Source: Zea mays (taxonomy: Eukaryota > Streptophyta > Magnoliopsida > Poales > Poaceae). Taken from it: DNA of 64,000 bases. How positions within the stretch are numbered: position 1 is the first letter of the stretch; every line of letters begins with the position of its first letter. A model generated the notes under the pieces. It ran no database searches and had not been told where the DNA came from. It was given only the letters and a program-made list of their open reading frames with translations. A program made the translations under genes and the position numbers. The stretch spans positions 131,904,990 to 131,968,989 of the forward strand of contig NC_050101.1 in assembly GCF_902167145.1 (NCBI RefSeq), written 5' to 3'. Below, piece by piece: positions 20,248 to 31,264 of this stretch.

Positions 20248-21488
20248 TTTGACACAAGATCCATGTCTGTCAGTGAGTGCAGGGACAAATTTCTGCAACT
20301 ATCTCACTATGCACCTAATGATGTTAACACTGATGCCAAGAGGCAGTACAAGTTCTTGAGAGTTTTGGTCGACCCTCTGCACTACCAATTGATGAACCAT
20401 ACATTCCCTACATTTCAACACCCGATTGATAGAGCAATAATGATTGAGAGGAAGCGCCGGGAGATGGAAGACTAGAAGCGCAAGATTGGTGGACCTTAGG
20501 CCGGGAGCAGCAGTCATCCCCGTTTCTCAGGCAACCCACCCCAGCAGTTCAAGCAAAGCCACCCTCAGGGACACCAGCACCAGCACCAGAATCAACATCC
20601 ACATCAACATCAATTCCAGAGGCAGTTCCCTCGGCAGCAGTAGCAGTACCGCCAGAACAACCAACCGGGAGGAAACCAGTACCAGAGACAGAGCAACCAG
20701 GCACCTCGCCTTCCTGCCCCAGCAACCAATCAGAACAACTAGATAGCCCTAGCGCAAGGAGGAGGTCGAGGATGTTTCCACTATGGGGAACAAGGCCACT
20801 GGGCGTCGCATTGCCCAAAGAAAGCAGCTCAGCAGCAGTCAGCTCCCAATGCCATAGCACGACAGAATGCACCTCTGCAAGGAGCAAACAACTATGGACA
20901 ACCCCATGCCTAGTATGGAAAGGTAAACCACCTGGAGGCCGACACAGTTCAGGAGATCCTAGGAGTGGCACTAGGTACGTTCTCAGTCGAATCTCATTCT
21001 GCAAATGTGTTATTTAATACTGGAGCCACACATTCTTTTGTGACTGCATCATGGGTAGAAACACACAACATACTAGTAGCACCCATGTACCTGCCTATGA
21101 GAGTTAGTTCAATTGGTGGGAGGACCCAAACAGATAAATTTTGCCCAAGTGCAAGAGTTCAAATAAGGGGATAGAGTTCCCCGTTGATATAATAGTAATG
21201 GGTACCCGAGATGTAGACATAGATGTCATCCTAGGGATGAATTGGCTGACCAAGTACCAAGCAGGCCTTAGTTATGATAAGAGGACTGTTAAGTTAGTGT
21301 CCTTGTCAGGAGAGGAAGTGTTGGTGGAGTTGGTTTTGTCCGGACCAAGGAAAGGAAGCTGTCACCAGATCGCTGCCCATAGTGAGACAGTCAATCCGCT
21401 TGAAGCCATAAAAGTAGTATCAGAATTCTCGAATGTGTTCCCCGAGGATTTACCAGGCATGCCACCTGAGAGAAAAGTTGAATTTCCA
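20248..21488 (+). pseudogene. Tekay gag and protease, broken
   Basis: The gag piece starts at MSVSECRDKFLQLS (20263) and ends its first frame at 20475 with a TAG. A Gln-rich linker (20500-20760) and a CCHC-like knuckle (CFHYGEQGHWASHC, near 20772) follow in shifted frames. The protease has LFNTGATHSFV, where the catalytic Asp of the usual DTG is Asn. A missing base near 21485 shifts the frame before RT. It is non-functional on several counts. Confidence 0.85.
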
Positions 21489-22359
21489 TAGAGCTTATCC
21501 CTGGCACCGCCCCTATTTCTAAGAGAGCTTATAGAGTGACCGGACTAGAATTGGTGGAACTCAAGAAACAGATAGACGAGTTGTTAGAGAAGGATTACAT
21601 CAGACCCAACACCTCGCCTTGGGCCGCCCCAGTGTTGTTTGTGGAGAAGGATGGTACAAAGAGGATGTGCATAGATTACCGAGCTCTGAATGAGCTCACC
21701 ATCAAGAACAAGTACCCCCTGCCCAGAATAGAAGATCTGTTCAATCAGCTGAGAGGAGCCAGTGTGTTCTCGAAGATAGATCTGAGGTCTGGTTATCATC
21801 AGCTCAAGATCCGGCCTTCGGACATACCGAAGACGACATTCATCGCCAAGTATGGGCTTTATGAGTACACAGTCATGTCCTTCGGTCTGACGAATGTGCC
21901 AGCTTTCTTCATATACTTGATGAATAGTGTGTTAATGGACTACCTCGATAATTTCGTAGTGGTGTTCATCGATGATATCCTCGTGTATTCTTAGAATGAG
22001 GAAGAGCACAAAGAATATTTAAGGATGGTGTTGCAACGGTTACAGGATTGTTAGTTGCATGCCAAGATGAGCAAATGTGAGTTCTAGATCAGCGAAGTCC
22101 TGTTCTTGGGTCATACCATAAATCGAGATGGGTTAGTTGTGGATCCGAAGAAGGTGGCATATATTCTGGACTGGAAAGCACCAAGAGATGTCCATGGAAT
22201 CAAGAACTTCATTGGAATGGCCGGATACTATCGGCGTTTCATTGAAAGTTTCTCCAAGATTGCCAGACCAATGACAGCCTTGCGGGCAAAGAAAGTTGAG
22301 TTCAAGTGGACCCCAGAGTGCCAAGAGTCCTTTGAAGCATTGAAGAAGAAGTTAACTAC
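21489..22359 (+). pseudogene. Tekay reverse transcriptase, 5' part (before the insertion)
   Basis: RT motifs are [28 protein letters not shown] and FIDDILVYS. The thumb and connection region (GYYRRFIESFSKIARPM) runs to KKKLTT, where the Sirevirus begins. Stops interrupt it at 21992, 22051 and 22087. The reading continues at 31265 after the insertion, in the TPVLILPDV block. Confidence 0.88.
22355..22359. repeat. Target-site duplication ACTAC (left) of Sirevirus 1
   Basis: ACTAC is identical to 31260-31264 and abuts the TGAAAGGG start of the LTR. It marks the exact entry point in the Tekay pol. Confidence 0.93.
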
Positions 22360-22602
22360 TGAAAGGGAAATGTGCTCTTGGGCCATTTCTAAGTATTTTG
22401 GTGATTGAGTGTCAACATAAGTGCTTAAATGTAAATCCATGCCCATGGATGGACAAGTTGCAAATCACAAGTAAAGGTATGTTTCTAAGCCTTAGTACAT
22501 TGGTTTTGTGTACTAATATACTTGTCTAAGTGTTAGAAACAGAGAGAAGAAGAAAGAAGAAGAGTTGGCTGTGTACAGCCAAAAGGCTGCTTCGGTCTGG
22601 GG

Positions 22603-22953
22603 CACCGGACTGTCCGGTGGCGCACCGGACAGTGTCCGGTGCGCCAGGCTGCCTTGACCTGAAGACGCCGCTCTCGGGAATTTGCCGACGGCGTACGGCT
22701 AAAATTCACCGGACTGTCCGGTGTGCACCGGACTGTCCGGTGAGCCAACGGTCGGCCCGAGTCAACGGTCGGCCGCGGAATCTGCGCGCGACACATGGTC
22801 TGGCCAACGGTCGGAAAGTGGCACCGGACTGTCCGGTGTGCACCGGACTGTCCGGTGCGCCAGATCTACAACGGTCGGCAACGGTCAGCTGCGCTGTTTA
22901 AGGAAATAAATCGGGCACCGGACAGTGTCCGGTGTGCACCGGACTGTCCGGTG
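22603..22953. promoter_or_regulatory. Palindrome array upstream of the LTR TATA box
   Basis: Eight palindromes lie at 22603, 22622, 22707, 22726, 22822, 22841, 22916 and 22937. Six are CACCGGACTGTCCGGTG; two have the longer centre ACAGT (CACCGGACAGTGTCCGGTG). Several are in head-to-tail pairs 19-21 bp apart, about one to two helical turns. The motif 'caacggtcgg' is interspersed. Arrays of this type are known from Sirevirus LTRs and are thought to be regulatory. Confidence 0.75.
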
Positions 22954-23021
22954 CGCCCGACGACAGAAGGCAAGGATGGCCTTCCAGATTTGTTCTCAAC
23001 GACTCCTAGCTGCCTTGGGGC

Positions 23022-23029
23022 TATAAAAG
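23022..23029 (+). promoter_or_regulatory. TATA box of Sirevirus 1, 5' LTR
   Basis: TATAAAAG lies 69 bp after the last palindrome and would place transcription start around 23055, giving U3 of about 690 bp. The same box is at 30676-30683 in the 3' LTR. Confidence 0.7.
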
Positions 23030-23607
23030 GGACCCCTAGGCGCATGGAGGAGAATACCAAGCATTCCTTGAGCACTCTTGATCACTCACACATCAATCTT
23101 GCGCACTTGTTTGACATTCTAGTGATTTGAGCTCCGTTCTAGTGTGCTAATCTCTTGAGCTCAAGTCTGGGTCTTGTGTGTGCATATTCGCTATGATCTT
23201 TGTGTCGTGTGTGAGTTGCTAATCCCTCCCTTGCTCCGTGATTCTCTGTGAACATCTTTTGTAAGGGCGAGAGGCTCCAAGCTGTGGAGATTCCTCGCAA
23301 ACGGGATTGAGAAAAGAAAAGCAAGAACACCATGGTATTCAAGTTGATCATTGGATCACTTGAGAGGAGTTGAGTGCAACTCTCGTCCGTTGGGACGCCA
23401 CAACGTGGAGTAGGCATGTTTTGTACTTGGCCGAACCACGGGATAACCACCGTGTCATCTCTGTGATTGAATTCTTGTGGTTATTGTGTTTTGACTCCTC
23501 TCTAGCCACTTGGCATAAACTGTGCTAACGCTTAATCAAAGTTTTGTGGCTATAAGTTTAAGTTTTTACAGGATCACCTATTCACCCCCCCTCTAGGTGC
23601 TCTCAAT

Positions 23608-23620
23608 TGGTATCAGAGCC
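23608..23620 (+). promoter_or_regulatory. Primer-binding site (initiator Met tRNA)
   Basis: TGGTATCAGAGCC lies two bases after the 5' LTR and is complementary to the 3' end of plant initiator methionine tRNA, the usual Copia primer. Confidence 0.9.
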
Positions 23621-23655
23621 GTTCTCTTCAAGAAAGGGACTAACCGCCCGAAGAG

Positions 23656-26013
23656 ATGGATCCTAAGGGGAAAGGAATCGTGATCAACGATAAGGAGAAG
23701 GAGTCCTTCGTCAACGAGCCCAAAGATGACAAGCCTACCGACTCCGGCTCGGGCCATAGACGGAAGGCAGGGAAGAAGAAGACAAGGCGCATCAAGGAGA
23801 TCGTCTACTACGACGACAGCGACGAATCTTCCTCTTCCCAAAAGGACAACGACGACAACGACTATGACAAACAAAAGACGGTTAACTCAAACTTTTCTTT
23901 TGATTATTCGCGCATTCCGCATAGCTCAAATGCTCATTTGCTCCCCATTCCACTTGGCAAGCCTCCTCACTTTGATGGAGAGGACTACGGATTTTGGAGT
24001 CACAAAATGCGTACTCACCTATTTTCTCTCCATCCAAGCATTTGGGAGATTGTGGAAAGTGGAATGAAATTTGATAGCTCGGATAGCCCTTCGTTTATTA
24101 ATGAACAGATCCATAAAAATGCACAAGCTACTACTGTGTTGCTAGCCTCTTTGTGCAGGGACGAGTATCACAAGGTGAGCGGCTTGGACAATGCCAAGCA
24201 GATTTGGGACACCCTCAAGATCTCTCATGAGGGGAATGATGTCACCTTACTCACCAAGATAGAGTTGGTGGAGGGCGAGCTCGGACGATTCGCGATGATA
24301 AGGGGCGAGGAGCCGACACAAACATACAACCGGCTCAAGATCCTTATCAACAAAATAAGGAGCTACGGAAGCACGCGATGGACGGATCACGACGTCGTCC
24401 GCCTAATGCTAAGGTCATTTACCGTTCTTGATCCTCACTTGGTGAACAATATTCGTGAAAATCCTAGGTACATCAAGATGTCGCCCGAAGAAATTCTTGG
24501 AAAATTTGTAAGCGGGCGAATGATGATCAAGGAGGCGAGGTACGTGGACGACGCGTTGAATGGCCCAATCCATGAGCCTCAACCCATTGCTCTCAAGGCA
24601 ACAAGGAGCAAGGAGGCGCTACCCAGCAAGGTGGCGCAAATTGAGGCGGCCGGTCTTAATGATGAAGAGATGGCCCTCATCATCAAAAGATTCAAGACGG
24701 CACTAAAGGGTCGCAAGGGACAGCCAAGCAAGACTAAGACCAAGGGAAAGCAATCATGCTTCAAATGCGGTAAGCTTGGTCATTTTATTGCTAACTGTCC
24801 CGACAATGATAGTGACTAGGAACACGGGAGCAAGAGGGAAAAGAAGAAGCATTACAAGAAGGCCAAGGGCGAGGCACATATCGGAAAGGAGTGGGATTCG
24901 GATTGCTCCTCCTCCGACTCCGACAATGAAGGACTCGCCGCCACTGCCTTCAACAAGTCATCCCTCTTCCCCAACGAGCGTCACACATGCCTTATGGCAA
25001 GGGAGAAGAAGGTATGTAATCAAAACAATGTCACTTATGATTCTTCCAGTGATGATGAGTCTAGTGATGATGAAATAGATTACTCTAGTTTGTTCAAGGG
25101 ATTGGATAGAACTAAAGTAGATAAAATTAATGAATTGATTGATGCCTTGAATGAAAAAGATAGACTCTTAGGAAAACAAGAGGACCTTTTGTATGAAGAG
25201 CATGACAAATTTGTAGAGGCACAAAAGTCTTATGCTTTAGAAGTTAAAAGAAATGAAGTGCTTTCTAGTGAACTATCTTCTTGTCATGAAACCATTGCTA
25301 CTTTAAAGAGTTTTAATGATGACTTAAATGCTAAAGTAGCTAGTAAATCTAATTCTTGTGTAGAACATGTTGAGATTTGCACTAGATGTAAAGATTTCGA
25401 CGTTGATGCTTGTAATAATCATTTAGTTTCAATTTCTAAATTAACTGAGGAATTGGCTAGTCTTAATGCCCAACTTAAGACTAGCAAGAATGAATTTGAT
25501 AAACTAAAATTTGCAAGGGATGCCTACACGATCGGTAGACACCCCTCAATTAAGGATGGACTTGGCTTCAAGAGGGAAGCCAAGAACTTAACAAGCCATA
25601 AGGCTCCCATTCCCACTAAGGAGAAAGGGAAGGCCCCTATGGCTACTAGTGCTAAAAAGAACCATGCCTTTTTGTATCATGATAGGAGACAAACTAGAAA
25701 TGCTTATAGGAGTTATAATGCGTACGATGATTTTTCTCATGCTATGTTTGCTTCTAGTTCTTCATATGTGCATAATAGAAATGCTGGTAGAAAGAATGTT
25801 ATTCATGCTCCTAGGAAAGTAGTGAATGAACCTTCTACAATTTATTGTGCTTTAAATGCTTCCTTTGCTATTTGTAGAAAGGATAAGAAAATTGTTGCTA
25901 GGAAATTAGGGGCGAAATGCAAGGGAGACAAAACTTGCATTTGGGTCCCTAAGGATATTTGCACTAACCTTGTAGGACCCAACATGAGTTGGGTACCTAA
26001 GTCCCAAGCCTAA
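23656..26013 (+). pseudogene. Sirevirus gag with C-terminal coiled-coil extension, one TAG
   Basis: The frame opens at an ATG (MDPKGKGIVINDKEKESF) 36 bp after the PBS. It has a Lys/Asp/Ser-rich N-terminus, the Copia gag domain (FWSHKMRTHLFSLHPSIWEI onward) and a CCHC knuckle (CFKCGKLGHFIANC, residues 368-381). A TAG at 24817-24819 interrupts it; beyond that the same frame stays open to 26013, with an acidic Ser-rich block and long heptad-like helices (ALNEKDRLLGKQEDLL). Extended gag of this kind is typical of Sireviruses, where it has been reported to bind dynein light chain LC8. Gag forms the virus-like particle. Without the TAG it would be 785 codons. Confidence 0.88.
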
Positions 26014-29000
26014 ATTTGCCTTGCAGGTTTATGCATCCGGGGGTTCAAGCTGGATTATCGACAGCGGATGCACAAACCATATGATGGGGGAGAAGAAGAT
26101 GTTCACCTCCTACGTCAAGAATAAGGATTCCCAAGATTCAATTGTATTCGGTGATGGGAATCAAGGCAAGGTAAAAGGGTTAGGTAAAATTGCAATTTCT
26201 AATGAGCACTCTATCTCTAATGTGTTTTTAGTAGAGTCTCTTGGTTATAATTTGCTATCTGTTAGTCAATTATGCAACATGGGGTATAACTGTCTATTTA
26301 CAAATGTAGATGTGTCTGTCTGTAGAAGAAGTGATGGTTCACTAGCTTTTAAGGGTGTATTAGACGACAAACTTTATTTAGTTGATTTTGCAAAAGAAGA
26401 GGCCGGTCTAGATGCATGCTTAATAGCTAAGACTAGCATGGGCTGGCTGTGGCATCGCCGCTTAGCACATGTGGGGATGAAGAACCTTCACAAGCTTCTA
26501 AAGGGAGAACACGTGATAGGTTTGACTAACGTGCAATTCGAAAAAGATAGACCTTGTGCAGCTTGTCAAGCAGGTAAACAAGTGGGAGGAGCACATCACA
26601 GCAAAAATGTGATGACCACCTCAAGACCTCTGGAGCTGCTGCATATGGACCTCTTCGGACCCGTCGCCTATCTGAGCATAGGAGGAAGTAAGTATGGTCT
26701 AGTTATTGTTGATGACTTTTCCCGCTTCACTTGGGTGTTCTTTTTGCAGGATAAGTCTGAAACCCAAGGGACCCTCAAGCGCTTCCTCAGGAGAGCTCAA
26801 AATGAGTTTGAGCTCAAAGTGAAGAAGATAAGAAGCGACAACGGGTCCGAGTTCAAGAACCTTCAAGTGGAGGAGTACCTTGAAGAGGAAGGGATCAAGC
26901 ATGAGTTCTCCGCTCCCTACACACCATAGCAAAATGGTGTGGTAGAGAGGAAGAACAGGACGCTCATCGATATGGCAAGGACGATGCTAGGAGAGTTCAA
27001 GACCCCCGAGTGCTTTTGGACGGAAGCCGTGAACACGGCTTACCACGCCATCAACAGGGTCTACCTTCATCGCCTCCTCAAGAAGACGTCGTATGAGCTG
27101 CTAACCGGTAACAAACCCAATGTATCTTACTTTCGTGTATTTGGGAGCAAGTGCTACATTCTAGTGAAGAAAGGTAGAAATTCTAAGTTTGCTCCCAAAG
27201 CAGTAGAAGGGTTTTTATTAGGTTATGACTCAAATACAAAGGCGTATAGAGTTTTCAACAAATCATCGGGTTTGGTTGAAGTCTCTAGCGACGTTGTATT
27301 TGATGAGACTAATGGCTCTCCAAGAGAGCAAGTTGTTGATCTTGATGATGTAGATGAAGAAGATGTTCCAACGGCCGCTATGCGCACCATGGCGATTGGT
27401 GATGTGCGACCACAGGAACACTTGGAGCAAGATCAACCTTCTTCCTCAACTAAGGTGCCTCCCCCAACTCAAGACGATGAACAGGTTCATCAACAGGAGG
27501 CGTGTGATCAAGGGGGAGCACAAGATGATCATGTGATGGAGGAAGAAGCGCAACCGACACCTCCAACCCAAGTTCGAGCGATGATTCAAAGGGATCATCC
27601 CGTCGACCAAATTCTGGGTGACATTAGCAAGGGAGTAACTACTCGATCTCGACTAGTTAATTTTTGTGAGCATTACTCCTTTGTCTCTTCTTTTGAGCCT
27701 TTCAGGGTAGAGGAGGCCTTGCTAGATCCGGACTGGGTTTTGGCCATGCAAGAGGAGCTCAACAACTTCAAGAGGAATGAAGTTTGGACGCTGGTGCCTC
27801 GTCCTAAGCAAAATGTTGTGGGAACCAAGTGGGTGTTCCGCAACAAACAAGACGAGCACGGAGTGGTGACAAGGAACAAGGCTCGACTTGTGGCAAAAGG
27901 TTATGCCCAAGTCACAGGTTTGGACTTTGAGGAGACTTTTGCTCCTGTGGCTAGGCTAGAGTCAATTCGTATCTTGTTAGCATATGCCGCTCACCATTCT
28001 TTCAGGTTGTACCAAATGGATGTGAAGAGCGCTTTCCTCAACGGGCCAATAAAGGAGGAGGTGTACGTGGAGCAACCCCCTGGCTTCGAGGATGAACGGT
28101 ACCCCGACCACGTGTGTAAGCTCTCTAAGGCGCTCTATGGACTTAAGCAAGCCCCAAGAGCATGGTATGAATGCCTTAGAGATTTCTTAATTGCTAATGC
28201 TTTCAAGGTTGGGAAAGCCGATCCAACTCTTTTCACTAAGACATGTGATGGTGATTTGTTTGTATGCCAAATTTATGTCGATGACATAATATTTGGTTCT
28301 ACTAACCAAAAGTCTTGTGAAGAGTTTAGCAGGGTGATGACGCAGAAGTTCGAGATGTCGATGATGGGCGAGTTGAACTACTTCCTTGGGTTCCAAGTGA
28401 AGCAACTCAAGGAAGGCACCTTCATCTCCCAAACAAAGTACACGCAAGATCTGCTGAAGCGGTTTGGGATGAAGGACGCCAAGCCCGCGAAGACTCCGAT
28501 GGGAACCGACGGACACACCGACCTCAACAAAGAAGGTAAGTCCGTTGATCAAAAGGCATACCGGTCAATGATAGGGTCATTACTTTACTTATGTGCTAGT
28601 AGACCGGATATTATGCTTAGCGTATGTATGTGTGCTAGATTTCAATCCGATCCTAAGGAGTGTCACTTAGTGGCGGTGAAGCGAATTCTCAGATATTTGG
28701 TTGCTACGCCTTGCTTCGGGCTCTGGTATCCAAAGGGGTCTACCTTTGACTTGATTGGATATTCAGATTCCGACTATGCTGGATGTAAGGTCGATAGGAA
28801 GAGTACATCGGGGACGTGCCAGTTCTTAGGAAGGTCCCTGGTGTCATGGAACTCTAAGAAACAAACTTCCGTTGCCCTATCCACCGCTGAGGCCGAGTAT
28901 GTTGCCGCAGGACAGTGTTGCGCGCAACTGCTTTGGATGAGGCAAACCCTCAGGGACTTTGGCTACAATCTGAGCAAAGTCCCACTCCTATGTGATAATG

Positions 29001-29227
29001 AGAGTGCTATCCGCATGGCGGAAAATCCTGTTGAGCACAGCCGCACAAAGCACATAGACATCCGGCATCACTTTCTGAGAGACCACCAGCAAAAGGGAGA
29101 TATCGAAGTGTTTCATGTTAGCACCGAGAACCAGCTAGCCGATATCTTTACCAAGCCTCTAGATGAGAAGACCTTTTGCAGGCTGCGTAGTGAGCTAAAT
29201 GTTTTAGATTCGCGGAACTTGGATTGA
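25988..29227 (+). pseudogene. Sirevirus pol: protease, integrase, RT, RNase H, one TAG
   Basis: The frame is +1 relative to gag, open from 25988 and overlapping the gag end (26013), so it is probably reached by frameshifting. Motifs in order: protease WIIDSGCTNHMM; GAG-pre-integrase LWHRRLAHVG; integrase core Asp in HMDLFGP, second Asp in RSDNGSEF, Glu in [27 protein letters not shown] and [10 protein letters not shown]; RNase [17 protein letters not shown] and [13 protein letters not shown] at 26927-26929, just before the integrase catalytic Glu, is the only break in about 3.2 kb. All visible catalytic residues are kept, so the element is close to intact. Confidence 0.92.
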
Positions 29228-30013
29228 ATTGTAGCATACATGTGTTTATGCCTTTGATCATGTTCATTCTGCATTTTGTTGCTTATTATGGTGCTCAAGT
29301 TGTACAAACACTCCCTGGACCTCACAAGTCCGTTGCAAAGTGATGCACATGTTTTGGGGGAGATGTGTTACAACTTGACCCTTTGAGACTAACCATATGC
29401 TTGAGTTTGCTTGATTTAGTCTCGAAGGAGAATTGAAAGGGAAAAGGTGGACTTGGACCATGAAAGACTTTCACTGCACTCCGATAAGAGGGTAACTAAT
29501 TCCAAGTCCATCTCATGAACTTTTATTGCCATTTGCTCTTAATTGAAGATTTTGGTGAGGCAATGGGGTTATCGTGCCAAGATTGATCCCGTTTTGGTGC
29601 TTGATGCCAAAGGGGGAGAAAATAAAGGCCAAAGCAATAAATGGATCAGCTACCACTTGAGGGATTTGAAAATAGTAGAGTAGAGCTTTTGGTTTGTCAA
29701 AACTCTTCCATTATCTCTTTTGTCAAAAGTTAGCTTCTTGTGGGGAGAAGTGTTGATTATGGGAAAAAGGGGGAGTTTTTGAAATCCTTGATCAATCTCT
29801 TCTGGAATGACTCTCTTTATGCTTCAACATGTGTGTTTGACTTAGAAATAGAGATTTGAGTTTGATTTACAAAAACAAACCAAGTGGTGGCAAAGGATGA
29901 TCCATATATGCCAAAAGTGAATCAAAATAGATTTGAGTTCTATTTGAAGTGTTTTCGCACTTGTTCTAGTTGCTTTATGTTGTGTTGGCATAAATCACCA
30001 AAAAGGGGGAGAT
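29228..30013 (+). promoter_or_regulatory. 3' non-coding region with three polypurine-tract copies
   Basis: The motif AAAGGGGGAG occurs at 29609, 29766 and 30001; the last abuts the 3' LTR (with the spacer GAT) and is the functional PPT by position. Multiple PPT copies ahead of the 3' LTR are a described Sirevirus feature. There is no envelope-like frame. Confidence 0.8.
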
Positions 30014-31259
30014 TGAAAGGGAAATGTGCTCTTGGGCCATTTCTAAGTATTTTGGTGATTGAGTGTCAACATAAGTGCTTAAATGTAAATCCATGCCCAT
30101 GGATGGACAAGTTGCAAATCACAAGTAAAGGTATGTTTCTAAGCCTTAGTACATTGGTTTTGTGTACTAATATACTTGTCTAAGTGTTAGAAACAGAGAG
30201 AAGAAGAAAGAAGAAGAGTTGGCTGTGTACAGCCAAAAGGCTGCTTCGGTCTGGGGCACCGGACTGTCCGGTGGCGCACCGGACAGTGTCCGGTGCGCCA
30301 GGCTGCCTTGACCTGAAGACGCCGCTCTCGGGAATTTGCCGACGGCGTACGGCTAAAATTCACCGGACTGTCCGGTGTGCACCGGACTGTCCGGTGAGCC
30401 AACGGTCGGCCCGAGTCAACGGTCGGCCGCGGAATCTGCGCGCGACACATGGTCTGGCCAACGGTCGGAAAGTGGCACCGGACTGTCCGGTGTGCACCGG
30501 ACTGTCCGGTGCGCCAGATCTACAACGGTCGGCAACGGTCAGCTGCGCTGTTTAAGGAAATAAATCGGGCACCGGACAGTGTCCGGTGTGCACCGGACTG
30601 TCCGGTGCGCCCGACGACAGAAGGCAAGGATGGCCTTCCAGATTTGTTCTCAACGACTCCTAGCTGCCTTGGGGCTATAAAAGGGACCCCTAGGCGCATG
30701 GAGGAGAATACCAAGCATTCCTTGAGCACTCTTGATCACTCACACATCAATCTTGCGCACTTGTTCGACATTCTAGTGATTTGAGCTCCGTTCTAGTGTG
30801 CTAATCTCTTGAGCTCAAGTCTGGGTCTTGTGTGTGCGTATTCGCTGTGATCTTTGTGTCGTGTGTGAGTTGCTAATCCCTCCCTTGCTCCGTGATTCTC
30901 TGTGAACATCTTTTGTAAGGGCGAGAGGCTCCAAGCTGTGGAGATTCCTCGCAAACGGGATTGAGAAAAGAAAAGCAAGAACACCGTGGTATTCAAGTTG
31001 ATCATTGGATCACTTGAGAGGAGTTGAGTGCAACTCTCGTCCGTTGGGACGCCACAACGTGGAGTAGGCAGGTTTTGTACTTGGCCGAACCACGGGATAA
31101 CCACCGTGTCATCTCTGTGATTGAATTCTTGTGGTTATTGTGTTTTGACTCCTCTCTAGCCACTCGGCATAAACTGTGCTAACGCTTAATCAAAGTTTTG
31201 TGGCTATAAGTTTAAGTTTTTACAGGATCACCTATTCACCCCCCCTCTAGGTGCTCTCA
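30014..31259 (+). repeat. 3' LTR of Sirevirus 1
   Basis: It has the same length as the 5' LTR (1246 bp). Differences seen by eye fall after position 750 of the LTR (for example ttgtttgac/ttgttcgac, accatgg/accgtgg, ggcatgt/ggcaggt). The palindrome array is repeated at 30257-30607, with the TATA box at 30676. Confidence 0.95.
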
Positions 31260-31264
31260 ACTAC
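31260..31264. repeat. Target-site duplication ACTAC (right) of Sirevirus 1
   Basis: It matches 22355-22359. Removing the Sirevirus and one copy restores continuity of the Tekay RT frame, which confirms the nesting order. Confidence 0.93.

Larger units (their letters stand above)
22360..23605 (+). repeat. 5' LTR of Sirevirus 1
   Basis: The LTR starts TGAAAGGGAAATGTGC and ends GGTGCTCTCA. It contains eight CACCGGAC...GTCCGGTG palindromes and a TATA box. The short open frames inside it are identical in both LTRs simply because the LTRs are. Confidence 0.95.
22360..31259 (+). mobile_element. Sirevirus-type Copia retrotransposon 1, complete, 8.9 kb
   Basis: A complete element: 1246-bp LTRs (22360-23605 and 30014-31259), an initiator-Met tRNA primer-binding site two bases after the 5' LTR, a long gag with coiled-coil extension, pol in the +1 frame, three polypurine-tract-like repeats and a perfect 5-bp target duplication. 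I count about six LTR differences by eye, so insertion is recent. The style (palindrome-rich LTR, long gag, repeated PPT) is that of maize Opie/Ji-type Sireviruses. Two TAG codons interrupt gag and pol. Confidence 0.93.

Noticed and set aside
22603..22953. Regular palindromic repeats resembling a CRISPR array
   Set aside because: This is a plant LTR retrotransposon, spacing is uneven, spacers are related to each other, and the array is duplicated in the other LTR. No cas genes exist here.
22530..23130. Frames rich in 'APDCPV' repeats
   Set aside because: They are translations of the LTR palindrome array and are repeated identically in the 3' LTR (30184-30784) only because LTRs are copies.
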